NCBI RefSeq assembly: GCF_965638725.1
Contig: NC_134950.1
Coordinates: forward strand, 28,148,932 to 28,212,931
DNA length: 64,000 nucleotides
Direction of reading: 5' to 3'
Source of the DNA: Aptenodytes patagonicus
Lineage: Eukaryota; Chordata; Aves; Sphenisciformes; Spheniscidae
Part shown: positions 36,305-48,038 of the stretch, one piece after another
How the letters are laid out: the number at the start of each line of letters is the position of its first letter
How positions within the stretch are numbered: the stretch's first letter is position 1
The notes under the pieces: generated by a model
Database searches by the model: none
What the model saw: the letters and a program-made list of their open reading frames with translations, nothing else
Told to the model about the DNA's origin: nothing
Position numbers and translations under genes: made by a program

Positions 36305-39300
36305 CTAAAAAAAAAAAACACGTTACAGAATTAGTGTTCAGTTTAACTAAAAGTATACATCATGCCAAACATTACAGCACTGAAAGATAGCTTAAATAAA
36401 TTCAAGTTTTAGCACAGAAAATATATAAGGTCATTAAATAGGAGATTATCAATAAAGACAGTTTTTAACTCTGGTGACTTCCAGGCACAGATTGACATAA
36501 GCTTTGACAAAAAAAAAAAAAGTTTCCTACTGAATCTTCTATCAATTTCACTATTATTTTGTAATTATCTAACAGGTAAAATGACCTTGTAGCATTCTAT
36601 AAAGCAGTGACTGAATCACACTTCAGACTGATTGTCAGCATTTTAAGAACTCTTAATTACAATATCTTTAAACTAAATGTGTCAATCACAAACATAATTT
36701 CTGACCTGCAAGATCATTATTCAAGCAGCATTTCAATATCACATATGTAACAGAAAATAAAAGAGCAGGTGAGAATCAAAGCTGAGCCCTCTGCTCTACA
36801 AATAAGTGCACTAATTTTAAGAAGGGATAAAATTACATACTTACACAAGTATTATTGGTTTGCCTGAATATTCTTCACCAACAATAATGGGAGGGGAATT
36901 CATTTGCACTACTTCAATAGGTGTTTGCAAAATGTGCGACAAAGCCCTTAGCTTTAAGGCATAAAAACAATTCAATAATAGGATTAAATCAAATGTAGGG
37001 AGGACAGAGGAAGACATGGCATTTAGTTTTAGCAGACATGAGTTCGGGCATAACATTTCAAATATTGTTAGAAAATAAACTTTAAAATAAGCGAAATTAT
37101 TTTAACTTTTTAAACTTTAATTCAAAACAGGTTGCCTTAAATTAATCATTGTTTTGATGATACAACACAGGTAACATTGGGCTAGCTTCAGTAATTTGGC
37201 AACTCCTCTTTCATAAAACAATAAATAAGACACAAACTAAAATAAATACGTATTTTTTCAAGCTCGAGTTCTGGTTTACATTACAAAAATCTAACATCAC
37301 TCTGCTCTAGTCAGCTTTCTAAGTCTGCATAATAAAATGCTTTCTTCTTAGAAAGTCTTCCCCCACTCATACTGTCAGTCTTTCTAATGATTCAGAACTA
37401 CTGAATTTGTTAACTTGCATGTTGTCAGATACACCAGAACAGCAGCGCACCATCAGAAAAGCTACTAATTTGGGAAAACAATTTATAACCACAGGAGAAA
37501 GTTCTTGATAAATTATTTATGACTATGTTCCCTTATGCCTTCAGGTATTATTTCTTAAGAAGCCCTTTTTTGAAGATACATTCACCCACTTCAGAATTTC
37601 ACAAATAAAAATTATCAATACAATACTTACTTCTAGCTGACCACCCCATGCAGCTGTATTCTCTATATCATCACAGTATTTTTCAAATTCCTCTGTGAGG
37701 AAAGAAAAGAAAAGACAACTTTTAGTACTTCTCTTATTTGAGAACAAGCAACTGAGGAAAAATACTCATTGTACAATGAAGAACTAGAACCTGAAAAGTC
37801 CAAACACATTATACAGGAAAATATGTATGTTCACTGAAGAGAAGGAAAGGAAAAGACGACCACCAGAGGCTAAATAAAACCCCATAACTGTTTTAGAAAG
37901 AAAAATTAAGACTGAAGACAGGAATAAAAACAAGTATGGGAATAAAAAGGAGTACAGGTTTATATTTTAAACTTTTTATTCAGGGAACTGTTAACAACAA
38001 GCATGAAATGGCATACAGTTTTCTTCCTGTTAAGTTTCAGAGGGTGTTGTTTTGAGACTCTAGAAAAGAATGTGATAGCAAGTAGTATGCTTATTTCTTA
38101 TGTTGGCTAGGTGTCAGGTATGTTTTTAAAGTCTTGTAACTATATGTATTTCAACTGTTGTTTGTTGGGGTTTTTTTAATTTCCAAATTAGCTGCCTTGG
38201 TTTTAACCTCTGAAGTATTTATTCCCAATAGTTCCTTTGTTAATAGCTACATAAACCTTTTGCAGATCATGTTCTACAGAAATCAAGCTTTCAAATTTAT
38301 AAATTATAATGATTCAGGCTTCTGAACCCTATGAATAGATTCTGATAAAGAAAGAACGGATTTTCTGAAGACTGCTCAGAATTGTTTTTCATACATTCCC
38401 CTTATAACAGACTTCGAGACATAAGAAAACCACAACTCCCTGCTGCTCTGCAGAACTTTATTCAGTCTTCTCTTGGGGCACATTTATCCTGTGACAATTA
38501 TCTCTGTCAACATGGGAAAGACGCCTCCTTCTTCACAACAGCCCCCAGTCACCAAATGAAATCCACGGCAATAACTATTAAATGAACGTAGCTGTAAGTT
38601 AAAAATATGTATAAAGTGTTCCAGACACACAGTAAGAAATGAATAAACCACGTATTGCTCAAATAAGAAGTACGTAAATTCCATCTAACTGCATTTCCTC
38701 AGCCTACACCATTGCCCCACACTAAATGCCTTTATATTTTTTAGTTAGTCTGTTTATAAGAAAGGGCTCCAAAAGGCCTAACATAAACAGTGAAAATAAA
38801 GGGTAGAATAAGAAAAAACACCTATGCAAAATCTTATAAAAGAGATTTGCTTGAATTTCACACTCATTTTTAACAGCTTTCCTACGTAAATTGAAAACAC
38901 CGATATAAAAGTTGACAAAAAGTCATCCCTAACCTGGTAGACAAGCTGTTTATAATGCAACTTAAATCATGTCCCAGAACATGACTACCAGCTAGTAACC
39001 AGCAAGTTCTGATTTTTTTTTTTTTAAATGGGGAATAATGTTTGCTAGATTACTTTAAAAAAAAAAGATAAATTACAAAGATTCAAGTGTACCAAGTTTC
39101 ATAGCGGACCATAATCCTGTGTTCCATAGAACACAGCCAAACCAACAAAGTAACAAACACCATAATGGATTAGTCCCAACCAGCTGTAACTGAGATCAAG
39201 AATTATCAGAAATAATTATAACAGTTTTTAAAATCTCTTATGCCCCAAGTCTTACCTCTGCTATACATGTTTCCAGTACTAGGGTTTGTAAGAAATGGCA

Positions 39301-42300
39301 GGAAGTCATCAAAGTGACTTTGCATATACTTTGCTGTTTGGTTCCTCAGAGCTGCAACAGTCCAGGAATTTTGGCGGTCCTTGAGCTGATCTTCAATAGC
39401 TCTGTACATGCAATGGCCATCTGAAGGGATCTGTTTAATCTCTAAGTGTCTTGCTGCCAACAGGGAGGCAAGTTTCTGACTTTCAAGATGTCTAGCACCT
39501 GTTAAATTTTCTATCTCAGCTTCAGCTATCCTTTCTTCTCTTTCTTTCTCCAAGGCAGCTTTTTTTTCCTTAGATTAAACACACATAAAAATTACATCAA
39601 TTGTTAAAATTTAGAAGATACCTGTACAGTTCTTGGCTTAGTGCTTGCTTCTAACTCTACACGGTTTCTAAGTACATTCATATCTGTGAAACGTGACCAA
39701 TATATCCAATATATCCTAACTGCCTCTGACACCCGAAATTATGTCACAGGAGAAGTCTTAATTATATCAACATGCAAAATAACACTTTACAACACCCGTA
39801 CAAAGCCTAGTAATAGTAGTCATTTCTTCAGGATCACCTATTTCACCACACTGGCAAACAACTCAAGTATGAGAATTCTAATTAAACAACAGAAAATATT
39901 GCTCTTTCATAGTAAGTGTGAGATCTACCACTTACGCATATGATTGCATAACGGAGCTCATGTCACGAAACTGAAACTCCCTCAGGCTAGGTACTATACA
40001 TCATAAAAGACTGCTCCTAACCTGAAGGACGGATAAGAATGCATACAGAGAATACTAGAGGGGATGTAATAATACAAAACATACAAAGCATTCTGTAAAA
40101 CTAATTTTTAAGTTTACGCTTGAGTTAACAAGGGAATAAGAGTCAAAGTAAACGAGCAAATAAAAAAGGAAGCAGTACAGAGAATGGTCTTTTCCCTTTC
40201 CCACTTAAAATTCACCACAAATCAAGACCAGACTGGTTTAGGCGACCACCATATAGGAAAACTAGCCTACAGTTTCTAGTTTGCCTAGACATGGTGCGAT
40301 GAATTAAGAACATCCTTTTATCATGTTTGTTACAAGGCAGCTCTGCAGTAGTGATCGTGTAACAGGGGATGGACTCTGCAATAAAGCAGTGCTCCTCCAG
40401 CCCTGAACCAACATTCATGCAGGTACAATGAGAATGTTAATCCATTGCAATGTAACATCTGAAGCTTAACAAGATTTAACCCCAACGGCCTGGACACCAG
40501 GTAGTGTTTCTTAACAACTCAAAAATTTACGGGAATTTCAGTATTAATGTTCTTTTGTTAAATGTTTAAGTTCTACTACTTGCATATTTTCCACGTAGTA
40601 TTTTACATTATTTTAATTCAATTACTTTATTTCTTCATTAATGTTTTTAGTGAAATTCTTTTAAAATCATTTGCTTTACATAATTCGTTTTTTCTGGCTC
40701 CCATCTCCTGACCTATTCTGATTCCCAGCTCATGGCTGAGGGTAAAAAAAGTACAACTATTTATAAAATGCTTACATATCTCTAGGTAGCAGCTTTACAG
40801 ATTTTCAAGGCACCCAGTAGGTACAGCATCAATACTGAATTAGCCAGGTAAAGTCCCCTGCAAAATTGTTTAACTTTGGTTATTACGGTTAAGTTTAAGA
40901 GAATATAACTTCAATCAAATATTTGTAAAATTTTTAAATGTTAAGTCATACCCGCCTCTTCTGTGCTTTTGATATTCGAGGATGCTGACTCTGTTGCTCT
41001 ACTCCTTCAAGCTCTAAATTTGCAACCCCATCAGCTATAGAATCTGTCTAAAAAGAAAAAAAAAATGTTAAATGTTCTTATTAGTATAAATGATAATTGA
41101 GATGTGCATTTCCTGAAACAGTTTTAAGTTCTGTTCCTAGGTAATTTCCAGGTTATATTTATGAAGTTTAACCACAGAGATCTGGGTATAGCACAGAACC
41201 CATCAAAGGCAAAAGTAAACCATTTCACAGCCCAAACCACTGTCATGCATTTTATTACTTTTTCTGTAGTCTCAACAAAGAGACAGTTATGAACTGCGCA
41301 TCTCAAATTTAATCTGTATGTTCTCTTGCAAGCTTCCACACTGAAGTGTGAACACTGCTTACTGGCTGAAAGGGAAAGTTTTCCTCACCATACCAGCCGA
41401 CTGAAGTACCGAAACGGCCATTATCAAGTTCTGCGACAATTAAAGCAGGAGAATGCTCCACCTTCCATACCAAAGCATAAAGAAAAAGCAGTTGGAAGAG
41501 GCAGGGAGTTGACACTTCTCAAGAAAAATGGCAAAGCTAACCCCATAACAGTATGAACTAGATGTCACCCTTGGAAGCCTGGACATGTTTCAATCTGAAT
41601 AAAAAAGCTGAGAAGTGAAAGAAACCATACATCTCAAAACAAAATCCTCTCAGGCAAAGCTATGTCCAGGGCAAGGATTTTAGCTTGAAAGGTCCTCCAT
41701 CGTAAAGTTTTGACAGCTCATTTAGCAAAATAAAACAAACTCTTGAAACTAATCTAAGATACAGGTAAATAGAAGCATTATGTTTAATGTTTATGCATTA
41801 ATCATCTGCTTAAGCATCTGACTAAAAACTACTACAAAAGATTGTGATAGGGTCATAACTCTTGCAACTGAAAACTTTTTTCCACAAGGATTCTCAGCAG
41901 ATGCTTCTTAATCAAGTCTATTTCCCTAAAAGTCACTCAGGAATGTTTTCACTCTCATTTTCAAACAAAAGTACATTCTGCTTAACTCTTTGTTAGGTCA
42001 CTAATCAGAAAACACCTAGTCCAGAAAGCATCAGGCAGACAGGTTTTCATTTGTTTCTTTAAAAGATTTAAACAGCCAAAAGACACACACTGTTATGGAA
42101 ACACTTAAGGAGATGTATAAGCATGGAGCATTAGCATCATTCACAGATCACTATTGCACCAATTTAGCCATAAGCTCTATTTCCATTTAGGTAGGAGAAA
42201 GTATATGAACAGGCGTACTTGCACAAATGGTCCTTAAATTCAGGCATGTGACACAAATAGAGTTCTTTTCAGTACTGGATATACAGAATTAAGTCTATGG

Positions 42301-45300
42301 ATTTCACTACGACAGAAGTTTCCAACGCTCTACTTATTAAGTGCTAAAGCATAGGTGAATTTTTCTATGTCACACAAGTATTTAATAGTACCTAGTTTAC
42401 TCAGGTGGTCATATTTCCTGCAGCTAAATTTGAATAATGCTAAGCCTCGGTTAAAAATTAAGTCGTTTGCCATCAAACAGCAAACTGGAAGCATTTAAGT
42501 ATGTAGCTATGTTGCCAACATGGCAGCACAGTAGCATTTAAGAAGACAATTCTCATCATCACAGAAAGTGTCTTCTTACAAAAAGGTCAGTTACATTGTT
42601 GACAGAATTGCAAGACAAAAGACACTGCATCAGTCAAATGCCTATTGAAGGCCAACAATACTCTAGTAGTCTACATAAGATAATTAGAGTGACAATATAA
42701 CAGGAGCTTAAAAAAAAATTCTTCAAGACAACTGAGCTACTAACGTAGCCCTAAGAGCAAAACCAAATGCTGCTCAACAACAATAAAACCCCACAGTTAA
42801 ATGCCCCTTTAGCATTTAACTGCAATGTTCACCCACCATAACAGCTGAATCTTTCCAAAGATGAAAGAGTTAGCAATACTGCGAGGAAAAGGAGAAATAC
42901 TTTGAAGTGTTACTTCATTATAATTTTTAAAAGTTAAAGAAGCCCTAACACAAATTGTATCTGTACAACCGCAGCTAAAGTTAAGGCACCTACCTTATTC
43001 TGCTCAGGTGAAACTTCCTTCAGCTGCTTTAATTCCTCCTTGTGCTTCTGTTCAAGTTCTGCCTCTAGTTTGGCAACTTCATCAGCCAGCTGTTTTCGTC
43101 TCTTTTTATCATTCTTGGGAACAGCATTTTTCATGCCTTGAATTTTTGCTGTTGGAGAAGTGTAATAAAACATTACCTCTAAATATATACTCCACAGTCA
43201 TTGTAGAAAAGAGAACTGCAAGTCATACAGAAAAAAAATTTACAAGTATCAATGTATCGGTATGTTTTAACAGCTTAGCTATGAGACTGCCCATTATGAT
43301 CATCACATTTTAAAGCAGCTATATTTTTCTTAAAGGATGCAAACGTTACATCTAAAGAAGAGAAAAACTTGTGCCAGGTTACTATTATAAATACTTATGA
43401 ACTTCATCAACACAGCAGACCTCAGCCTGCTGCCTTCAAAAAGATTATTTGGGCATTGAGATCTCAAATGCTGTCACAGGAAGGATGTGTAAAGTTTTAA
43501 TCACACAAGTAGCAGATTAAAAGTAAAAACAGAGTTTATCTGTCCTTAAAATAAAGTTTCTAAAAGCAAAATGGGTATTCAAGAAGAAAAAAAAACCTCA
43601 CATTTGCTTAAGTTCCGTAAGTATTTTTAGGCTGTAAGTCAAGGCTCCACTTCTCAAATCACAGAATAGTTTGGTTAGAAAGGATGTCCGGAGGTCACCT
43701 AGTCCAACCTCCTGCTCAAAGCAGGGCTGAATTCAAAGCTACATCAGGTTATGTTAATTCAGATTGATCTGGAATTTATTCAGATGACTGTGCAAAGTCT
43801 CCAGGGATGAACATTCCACAACCTTTCTGAACAGTTTTTTCCAATGTTTAACCATTCTTGTTATGAAAATATTTTCCCTTTTTCCTCCCATGAGGAATGT
43901 TCTTGTTACCACTTTCAGCCATTGTCTCTAGACCGTTCTCTATGCTTTACTTTGAAAGTCTGGCTCCATCCATTACGCAGTGGAAACTACAACCAGATCC
44001 CCCATAGTCTTCTTTTCTTCTCCAGGCTGAACAAACACAGCTTCCGCAGCCTGTGCTCTTATATGCTGGCCCTTGTCAATTCTGTATTCACTGTTTTAGA
44101 GTTACAGCACCAATTCATTAACACCCTGCTTGCTATTCATCATCTGTACATTTTCCTGTCCTTCACCCTTGACTGACACAATTGAGCTGAAGATGATGGC
44201 GATGATAATGAGTTTTCAAAGGAGGCAGCAAGAATGCTCATGCTGAAAGATTTATGTTAAGCATTCAGCCTCACAGATGAATCAGCAGAGTTTGACAGAC
44301 AGAAAAGCAGTTTTGTTCATAAAAATTAACATAATGGGGGAGAAGGAAATCCGGGACTTAACAGGCAAACACAAATACACACAGAGAGTATATAGGGGGT
44401 GGTGGAGACAAGGATCATCAACTGGAGGAGATGCTGGATTTTCAGAGACTTAGATGCACCTTATGTTAATTCTTATGAACAAAATGCTTTGCTATCTGTC
44501 AAACTGTTAATCATTGCACCTTTCAGGAATGTATTTTTCAAGTGGGAAAATGTGTGTCTATAGGTCACCTGCCTCTCCTAACTGGGAAGGCTGGGGCTCT
44601 GTCTTCTGCATACCCCTCCCACCTTTAGGTAGCGAAGGATTGCAGTTACATACCCCCTTTCTCCTTTAGCCTGGAGAAAAGGAGGCTGAGGGGAGACCTC
44701 ATCGCTCTCTACAACTCCCTGAAAGGAGGTTGTAGTGAGGTGGGTGTCGGTCTCTTCTCCCAAGTAACTAGCGATAGGACGAGAGGAAATGGCCTCAAGT
44801 TGCGCCAGGGGAGGTCTAGATTGGACATAGGGAAAAATTTCTTTACTGAAAGAGTGGTTAAACATTGGACCAGGCTGCCCAGGGAAGTAGTTGAGTCACC
44901 ATCCCTGGACGAATTTAAAAGACGAGTAGATGAGGCACTTAGGGACATGGTTTAGTGGGCATGGTGGTGTTGGGTCGATGGTTGGACTCGATGATCTTAG
45001 AGGTCTTTTCCAACCTCTATGATTCTATGATTCTCTAGGTGGAAATCCTCAGCCTCTCCCAATCAATGTGCCATGTGCTCCAGCCACCTAATCACAATGC
45101 TTAATTCCTACCCTTCTTTTCAATTTCAACCAAATTTGAGGGAGGAAGAGGCATCTTAAAACATTAAGTTCCTATAGATTTAATAACAATATGTAGCCCA
45201 ATAGTATCTCTCCTCTTCTTTAACCCTCTAACTGATAAAAGGCTGCAGATTGGCCTATTTCATTAGATACCAAAAAAGCCAAACAAGGAAAAGGCTATAT

Positions 45301-46215
45301 CAATATACCAGCAATGAGAAAGGCTTAACAAAAAGGTTACAAACAACTATAAAACTCAACTCAGCAGAATCCAGCTAACAGAACTGCTTTAATTATATTA
45401 ATCTACTGTAATAGGGTAGGTAATATGTGGCTCATGAACGTTTCGTCTATAGCACCGTGAGACCACAGAGGTCTTCTACTGTAGATACTTTACTGTGGCT
45501 AGGCAGAATGCGAAAGTTCATTTTAGATCAGCTGCACTTGGAACAAAGAAACGTAGCTGCCTGGGCAGCAAGGACCCTTACGCAGGCTTTACAATCTAAA
45601 ATGCCTTACAAAAACACACCTCCTCTAACTTAAAAGTAGCAAAACGTTAACGCAATGTTAGCGGTCTAGCCTTACGTTACGGCTCTCAAGCAACCAGGCT
45701 CCCAAGATCACAGTAAGGCGAACTCAGCAGACCGCCTGCATGACAAGAACCGCACCTAGCAGCAAAGCGTGGCTTTCACACCTCTGCCAAGACGCAACAT
45801 TCTCATTACCGACGCCCTCTTCCCCTTGCGAAGGCAGTGCGAGGGCTGCTCCCTCCTCTCCCAAAGCCCTGCCGTGGCGAACGCGCCCACCCCCCTCCCT
45901 CCCGCCCCCTCCAAGCTTCTCCCGCTGCCGTCCGGGGCTTCCAGCTTCGCTTCCGCGGAGCGTCCTGCAGGGGAAGGCCGAGAGCAGGACGCCGAGCCCG
46001 CCCCGCGCCTCTCCGCCACCTCCCCCGGCGAGGCGGGCGCCTGAGGGAGTGGCTCTGCGCTCCCCTCCCCCACTCCCGAGCCTTCTCCCCCGCCCGCCCT
46101 TCACCGGGCCATGGCGTCCCTCACCCTGGAGCTCCCGCTTCTCCTTGCGCTGCCGCTTCACCAGCTGCTGCAGCGGCCCGTCAGCCCCCGGCTCCTCGTC
46201 CCCGGAGCCCTCCAT
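36220..46215 (-). CDS. OTUD6B: OTUD6B, OTU-family deubiquitinase, seven coding exons, complete
   Basis: OTUD6B is a cysteine-protease deubiquitinase that acts on ubiquitin chains and is linked to proteasome function and translation control. Coding exons are 46125-46215, 42994-43148, 40952-41047, 39256-39568, 37631-37692, 36845-36951 and 36220-36304. They total 909 bases, 302 residues plus stop, and all introns are GT-AG with matching phase. The N-terminal half is a charged coiled coil (residues about 15-140), with the conserved blocks [13 protein letters not shown] and [20 protein letters not shown]. The OTU domain follows, with the catalytic loop [13 protein letters not shown] (Cys167, Asp164) and the C-terminal histidine in GLGEHYNSV (His286). 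[10 protein letters not shown] lies between them. The human protein is 293 residues. The extra length is mainly an acidic N-terminus ([13 protein letters not shown]). No frameshift or missing catalytic residue is seen. Promoter: the CpG island. Confidence 0.97.
36845..36951 (-). CDS. OTUD6B: OTUD6B coding exon 6
   Basis: 107 bases, acceptor GCCTTAAAG, donor CTTGT|GTAAGT. It encodes [16 protein letters not shown] and [18 protein letters not shown]. Confidence 0.97.
37631..37692 (-). CDS. OTUD6B: OTUD6B coding exon 5
   Basis: 62 bases, acceptor CTTTCCTCACAG, donor GAA|GTAAGT. It encodes [20 protein letters not shown] plus one residue, a core OTU block. Confidence 0.97.
39256..39568 (-). CDS. 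OTUD6B: OTUD6B coding exon 4, OTU catalytic cysteine
   Basis: 313 bases, acceptor TTTAATCTAAG, donor CAGAG|GTAAG. It encodes [18 protein letters not shown], then [18 protein letters not shown] with the catalytic Cys, then [16 protein letters not shown]. Confidence 0.98.
40952..41047 (-). CDS. OTUD6B: OTUD6B coding exon 3
   Basis: 96 bases, acceptor TCTTTTTAG, donor CGG|GTATGA. It encodes the variable linker [12 protein letters not shown]… and the conserved [11 protein letters not shown]. Confidence 0.95.
42994..43148 (-). CDS. OTUD6B: OTUD6B coding exon 2
   Basis: 155 bases, acceptor CTCCAACAG, donor AAG|GTAGGT. It encodes the coiled-coil part [14 protein letters not shown] through SPEQNK. 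Confidence 0.97.
43659..44080 (-). mobile_element. Old CR1 3' fragment in OTUD6B intron 1
   Basis: The plus-strand text begins TCACAGAATAGTTTGGTTAG, then CTAGTCCAACCTCCTGCTC, the reverse complement of the CR1 tail. It continues with diverged 3' ORF blocks (CTTCTCCAGGCTGAACAAAC near 44020-44040). It is in the same orientation as OTUD6B. The far end is uncertain because of divergence. Confidence 0.75.
44666..45034 (+). mobile_element. CR1 3' fragment in OTUD6B intron 1
   Basis: The sequence matches the 3' end of ORF2 and tail of the 27.5-30.1 kb copy almost base for base (AGCCTGGAGAAAAGGAGGC onward). It ends GATTCTATGATTCT. Its 71-codon open frame is the ORF2 C-terminus only. A young, severely 5'-truncated insertion, antisense to OTUD6B. 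Confidence 0.92.
45035..45829. other. OTUD6B intron 1, proximal part
   Basis: Unique sequence without recognised elements, rising in GC toward the CpG island. Confidence 0.45.
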
Positions 46216-46760
46216 GGGCGCCCGGAGGCCCGCGCCCGCGGGACGCCCTCACCCCGCGGCGGCGGCGGCGCGCGTGACCCCCGACCCCGGCGCGAGGCGG
46301 GAGCTCGCCGCGCTTCCGGCAGCACCGCCCCTCCTGGCCACGCCCACCGCCCGCTCGGCCGCCGCTTCAGCGTTGAGGGAGGCCGGCGGCGCGGCCCGGC
46401 CCGGCCCGGCCCTCCCCTCCCGCGCCCCCTGCGGCTTCCCCTCCCGATGGGGCTCCTCCGTGTGCTGCCTGCCGCCCTCCGGGCCGGTCGGCTTCCGTGT
46501 CGCCGCCGCTCCTCCCCGTCTCCTGGGGCCGCCCCGTGCGCCCCGCCGGCGGGGAAGGCGGCCTCTGCCCCCGCTCCTGAGCCCGCACGTTACGGGCCGT
46601 GAGCTCGGGTGGTAGCGGGAAAGGGAAGCATTTCTTTTGTTCTCGGGTGGCGAGAGCGCGAGAACAGCGGGGGGGAAAGGCCGTTTTTACGGGGAAGGCG
46701 GCCCCCCGCCTCACTTCTGTCCTCGGACGTAACTGCGGAGCTACTTGCTCGTTATCTCCT
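45830..46760. promoter_or_regulatory. OTUD6B: CpG island, OTUD6B promoter and exon 1
   Basis: It is strongly GC- and CpG-rich against an AT-rich background, and spans the OTUD6B initiator codon (46213-46215). A short CGG-type run (GCGGCGGCGGCGG, about 46257-46270) lies in the 5' UTR or core promoter. No TATA box is evident, as is usual for such housekeeping promoters. Long overlapping frames on both strands are composition artefacts. Human OTUD6B has a divergent antisense transcript from the same kind of island. A plus-strand start here is plausible but not shown by the sequence. Confidence 0.85.
46125..46215 (-). CDS. OTUD6B: OTUD6B coding exon 1
   Basis: Starts MEGSGDEEP and ends KEKRELQ with a phase-1 donor (CAGG|GTGAGG). 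This ATG is the only one in frame in the CpG island, and the downstream sequence matches the family. Confidence 0.95.
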
Positions 46761-47174
46761 GCCCAGTAAAGGACTTGTATGGACATGTCTTCACTCAGAA
46801 AAAATGGTACGTTTAGCTCAACTAGAGGTGACTCCTGTTAAAGAGGAAGGCTAGAGGCGAGAAAGGAATTGGTTAGGGTTTTTACGTGATTTACCACTTT
46901 AGGGAAAAAAATCACTTAACCTGCTCGCTTCTGTGCAAAATACACGGTGCGTATGTGTGCGTGAGTTTTTTACCTGAAGTTACTTAAAGCTAAAAAATAA
47001 CCCAGAAAGCCTCGCAGTTTTCCAAGTTGTGATGCTCGTGATTTGTGTCTCCTCACCACTGTGAAATTATGTCTCATAAAGTGTTACATTTTTATCACAG
47101 TAAATTCCAAACTTAGTGGTTGAGGTCAGATCGCCACCTCAACATGGGAACTACAAATTCTTGTTGAGTGCTAA
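46761..47174. other. Flank of the OTUD6B CpG island
   Basis: Transition from the CpG island to AT-rich sequence. No element recognised. Confidence 0.4.
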
Positions 47175-47670
47175 TGTCACCGAAAATCGGGAATGAAACT
47201 CCTTAACACTGGGTGTATTACAAGAGCAGGCATTACTTTATTCGGTGCCGGGTGCATGGGGGATCTCTCCGCTTAGCATGCACACCATATGTTGCATCAA
47301 CCATCCCTTATGTGGTTCGATATACATATGCATCACATTTCTTGGAATAATCATACATATTCATTACATTTCCCAGAACTAACTAGAATACCTGCATAGT
47401 CTTTCACGCATGCGTTTTGAGTCCTTTAGGGGCTTCTACAGGGGTCTCTGGTGGTTTCTAGTGCTCTCTGGTGGTCTCTGCAGGAGGTGAACTTTTCCTT
47501 ACATAGTCACAAATGGGCTCATCACCGCCCTTTGTTACAGTTCTGGTTGTCCTTGTCTGGTTTCTGCTGGTTGTTACCTATCTCGCGATGTGCTCGTTAG
47601 CTTAGGCCTTGTATGCTTGACGTCTGCTTGATTAATCCAGCCGTTTATCTCACAACTATTCACAACACTA
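47175..47670 (-). mobile_element. ERV LTR, minus orientation, boundaries approximate
   Basis: Read on the minus strand there is a GTATATCG TATA-like box (about 47319-47326) and then CCGGCACCGAATAAAGTAATG, with the AATAAA signal at 47237-47242. A U5-like stretch ending TTTTCGGTGACA follows, at 47175. These are LTR hallmarks in the right order. The upstream (U3) edge, near 47670, is a guess, and I could not find a matching target duplication. The element may be truncated. It differs in sequence from the other LTRs in the window. Confidence 0.6.
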
Positions 47671-47900
47671 GTGTGGAGTGAGATACTTTTCTGTTCAGTG
47701 CAGTCACCAACATTATTTTGTGGAACATTCAGGTCATCTGGGCAAAATACAATTTATAAACTTTAATATTTTAATTGGGTTTAAAATTAACTCAAATTGA
47801 GCAAACCCTTTGGTAATGGAAACAGTAAGTTTGTGCTTAACTGTCGGCATTGCTATTATTCTTTTACATTTTTATCAACAGAACCTCTACAAGAATACCT

Positions 47901-48038
47901 CCCTCAAGGTATTTAAAAGGCATGTAGACATGGTGCTTAGGGACATGGTTTAGTGGTGGACTTGGCAGTGCTAGGTTAACGGTTGGACTCGATGATCTTA
48001 GAGGTCTTTTCCAACCTACATGATTCTATGATTCTATG
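47901..48038 (+). mobile_element. CR1 3' tail fragment
   Basis: CCTCAAGGTATTTAAAAGGC through GGACATGGTTTAGTGG and TTGGACTCGATGATCTTAG, ending in ATTCTATGATTCTATGA. About 138 bp of a CR1 3' end. Confidence 0.9.

Noticed and set aside
45724-46786. Long frames of up to 291 codons on plus and minus in the CpG island
   Set aside because: Stop-poor GC-rich sequence. Only the first 30 codons of the minus-strand frame are OTUD6B exon 1; the rest reads into the intron.
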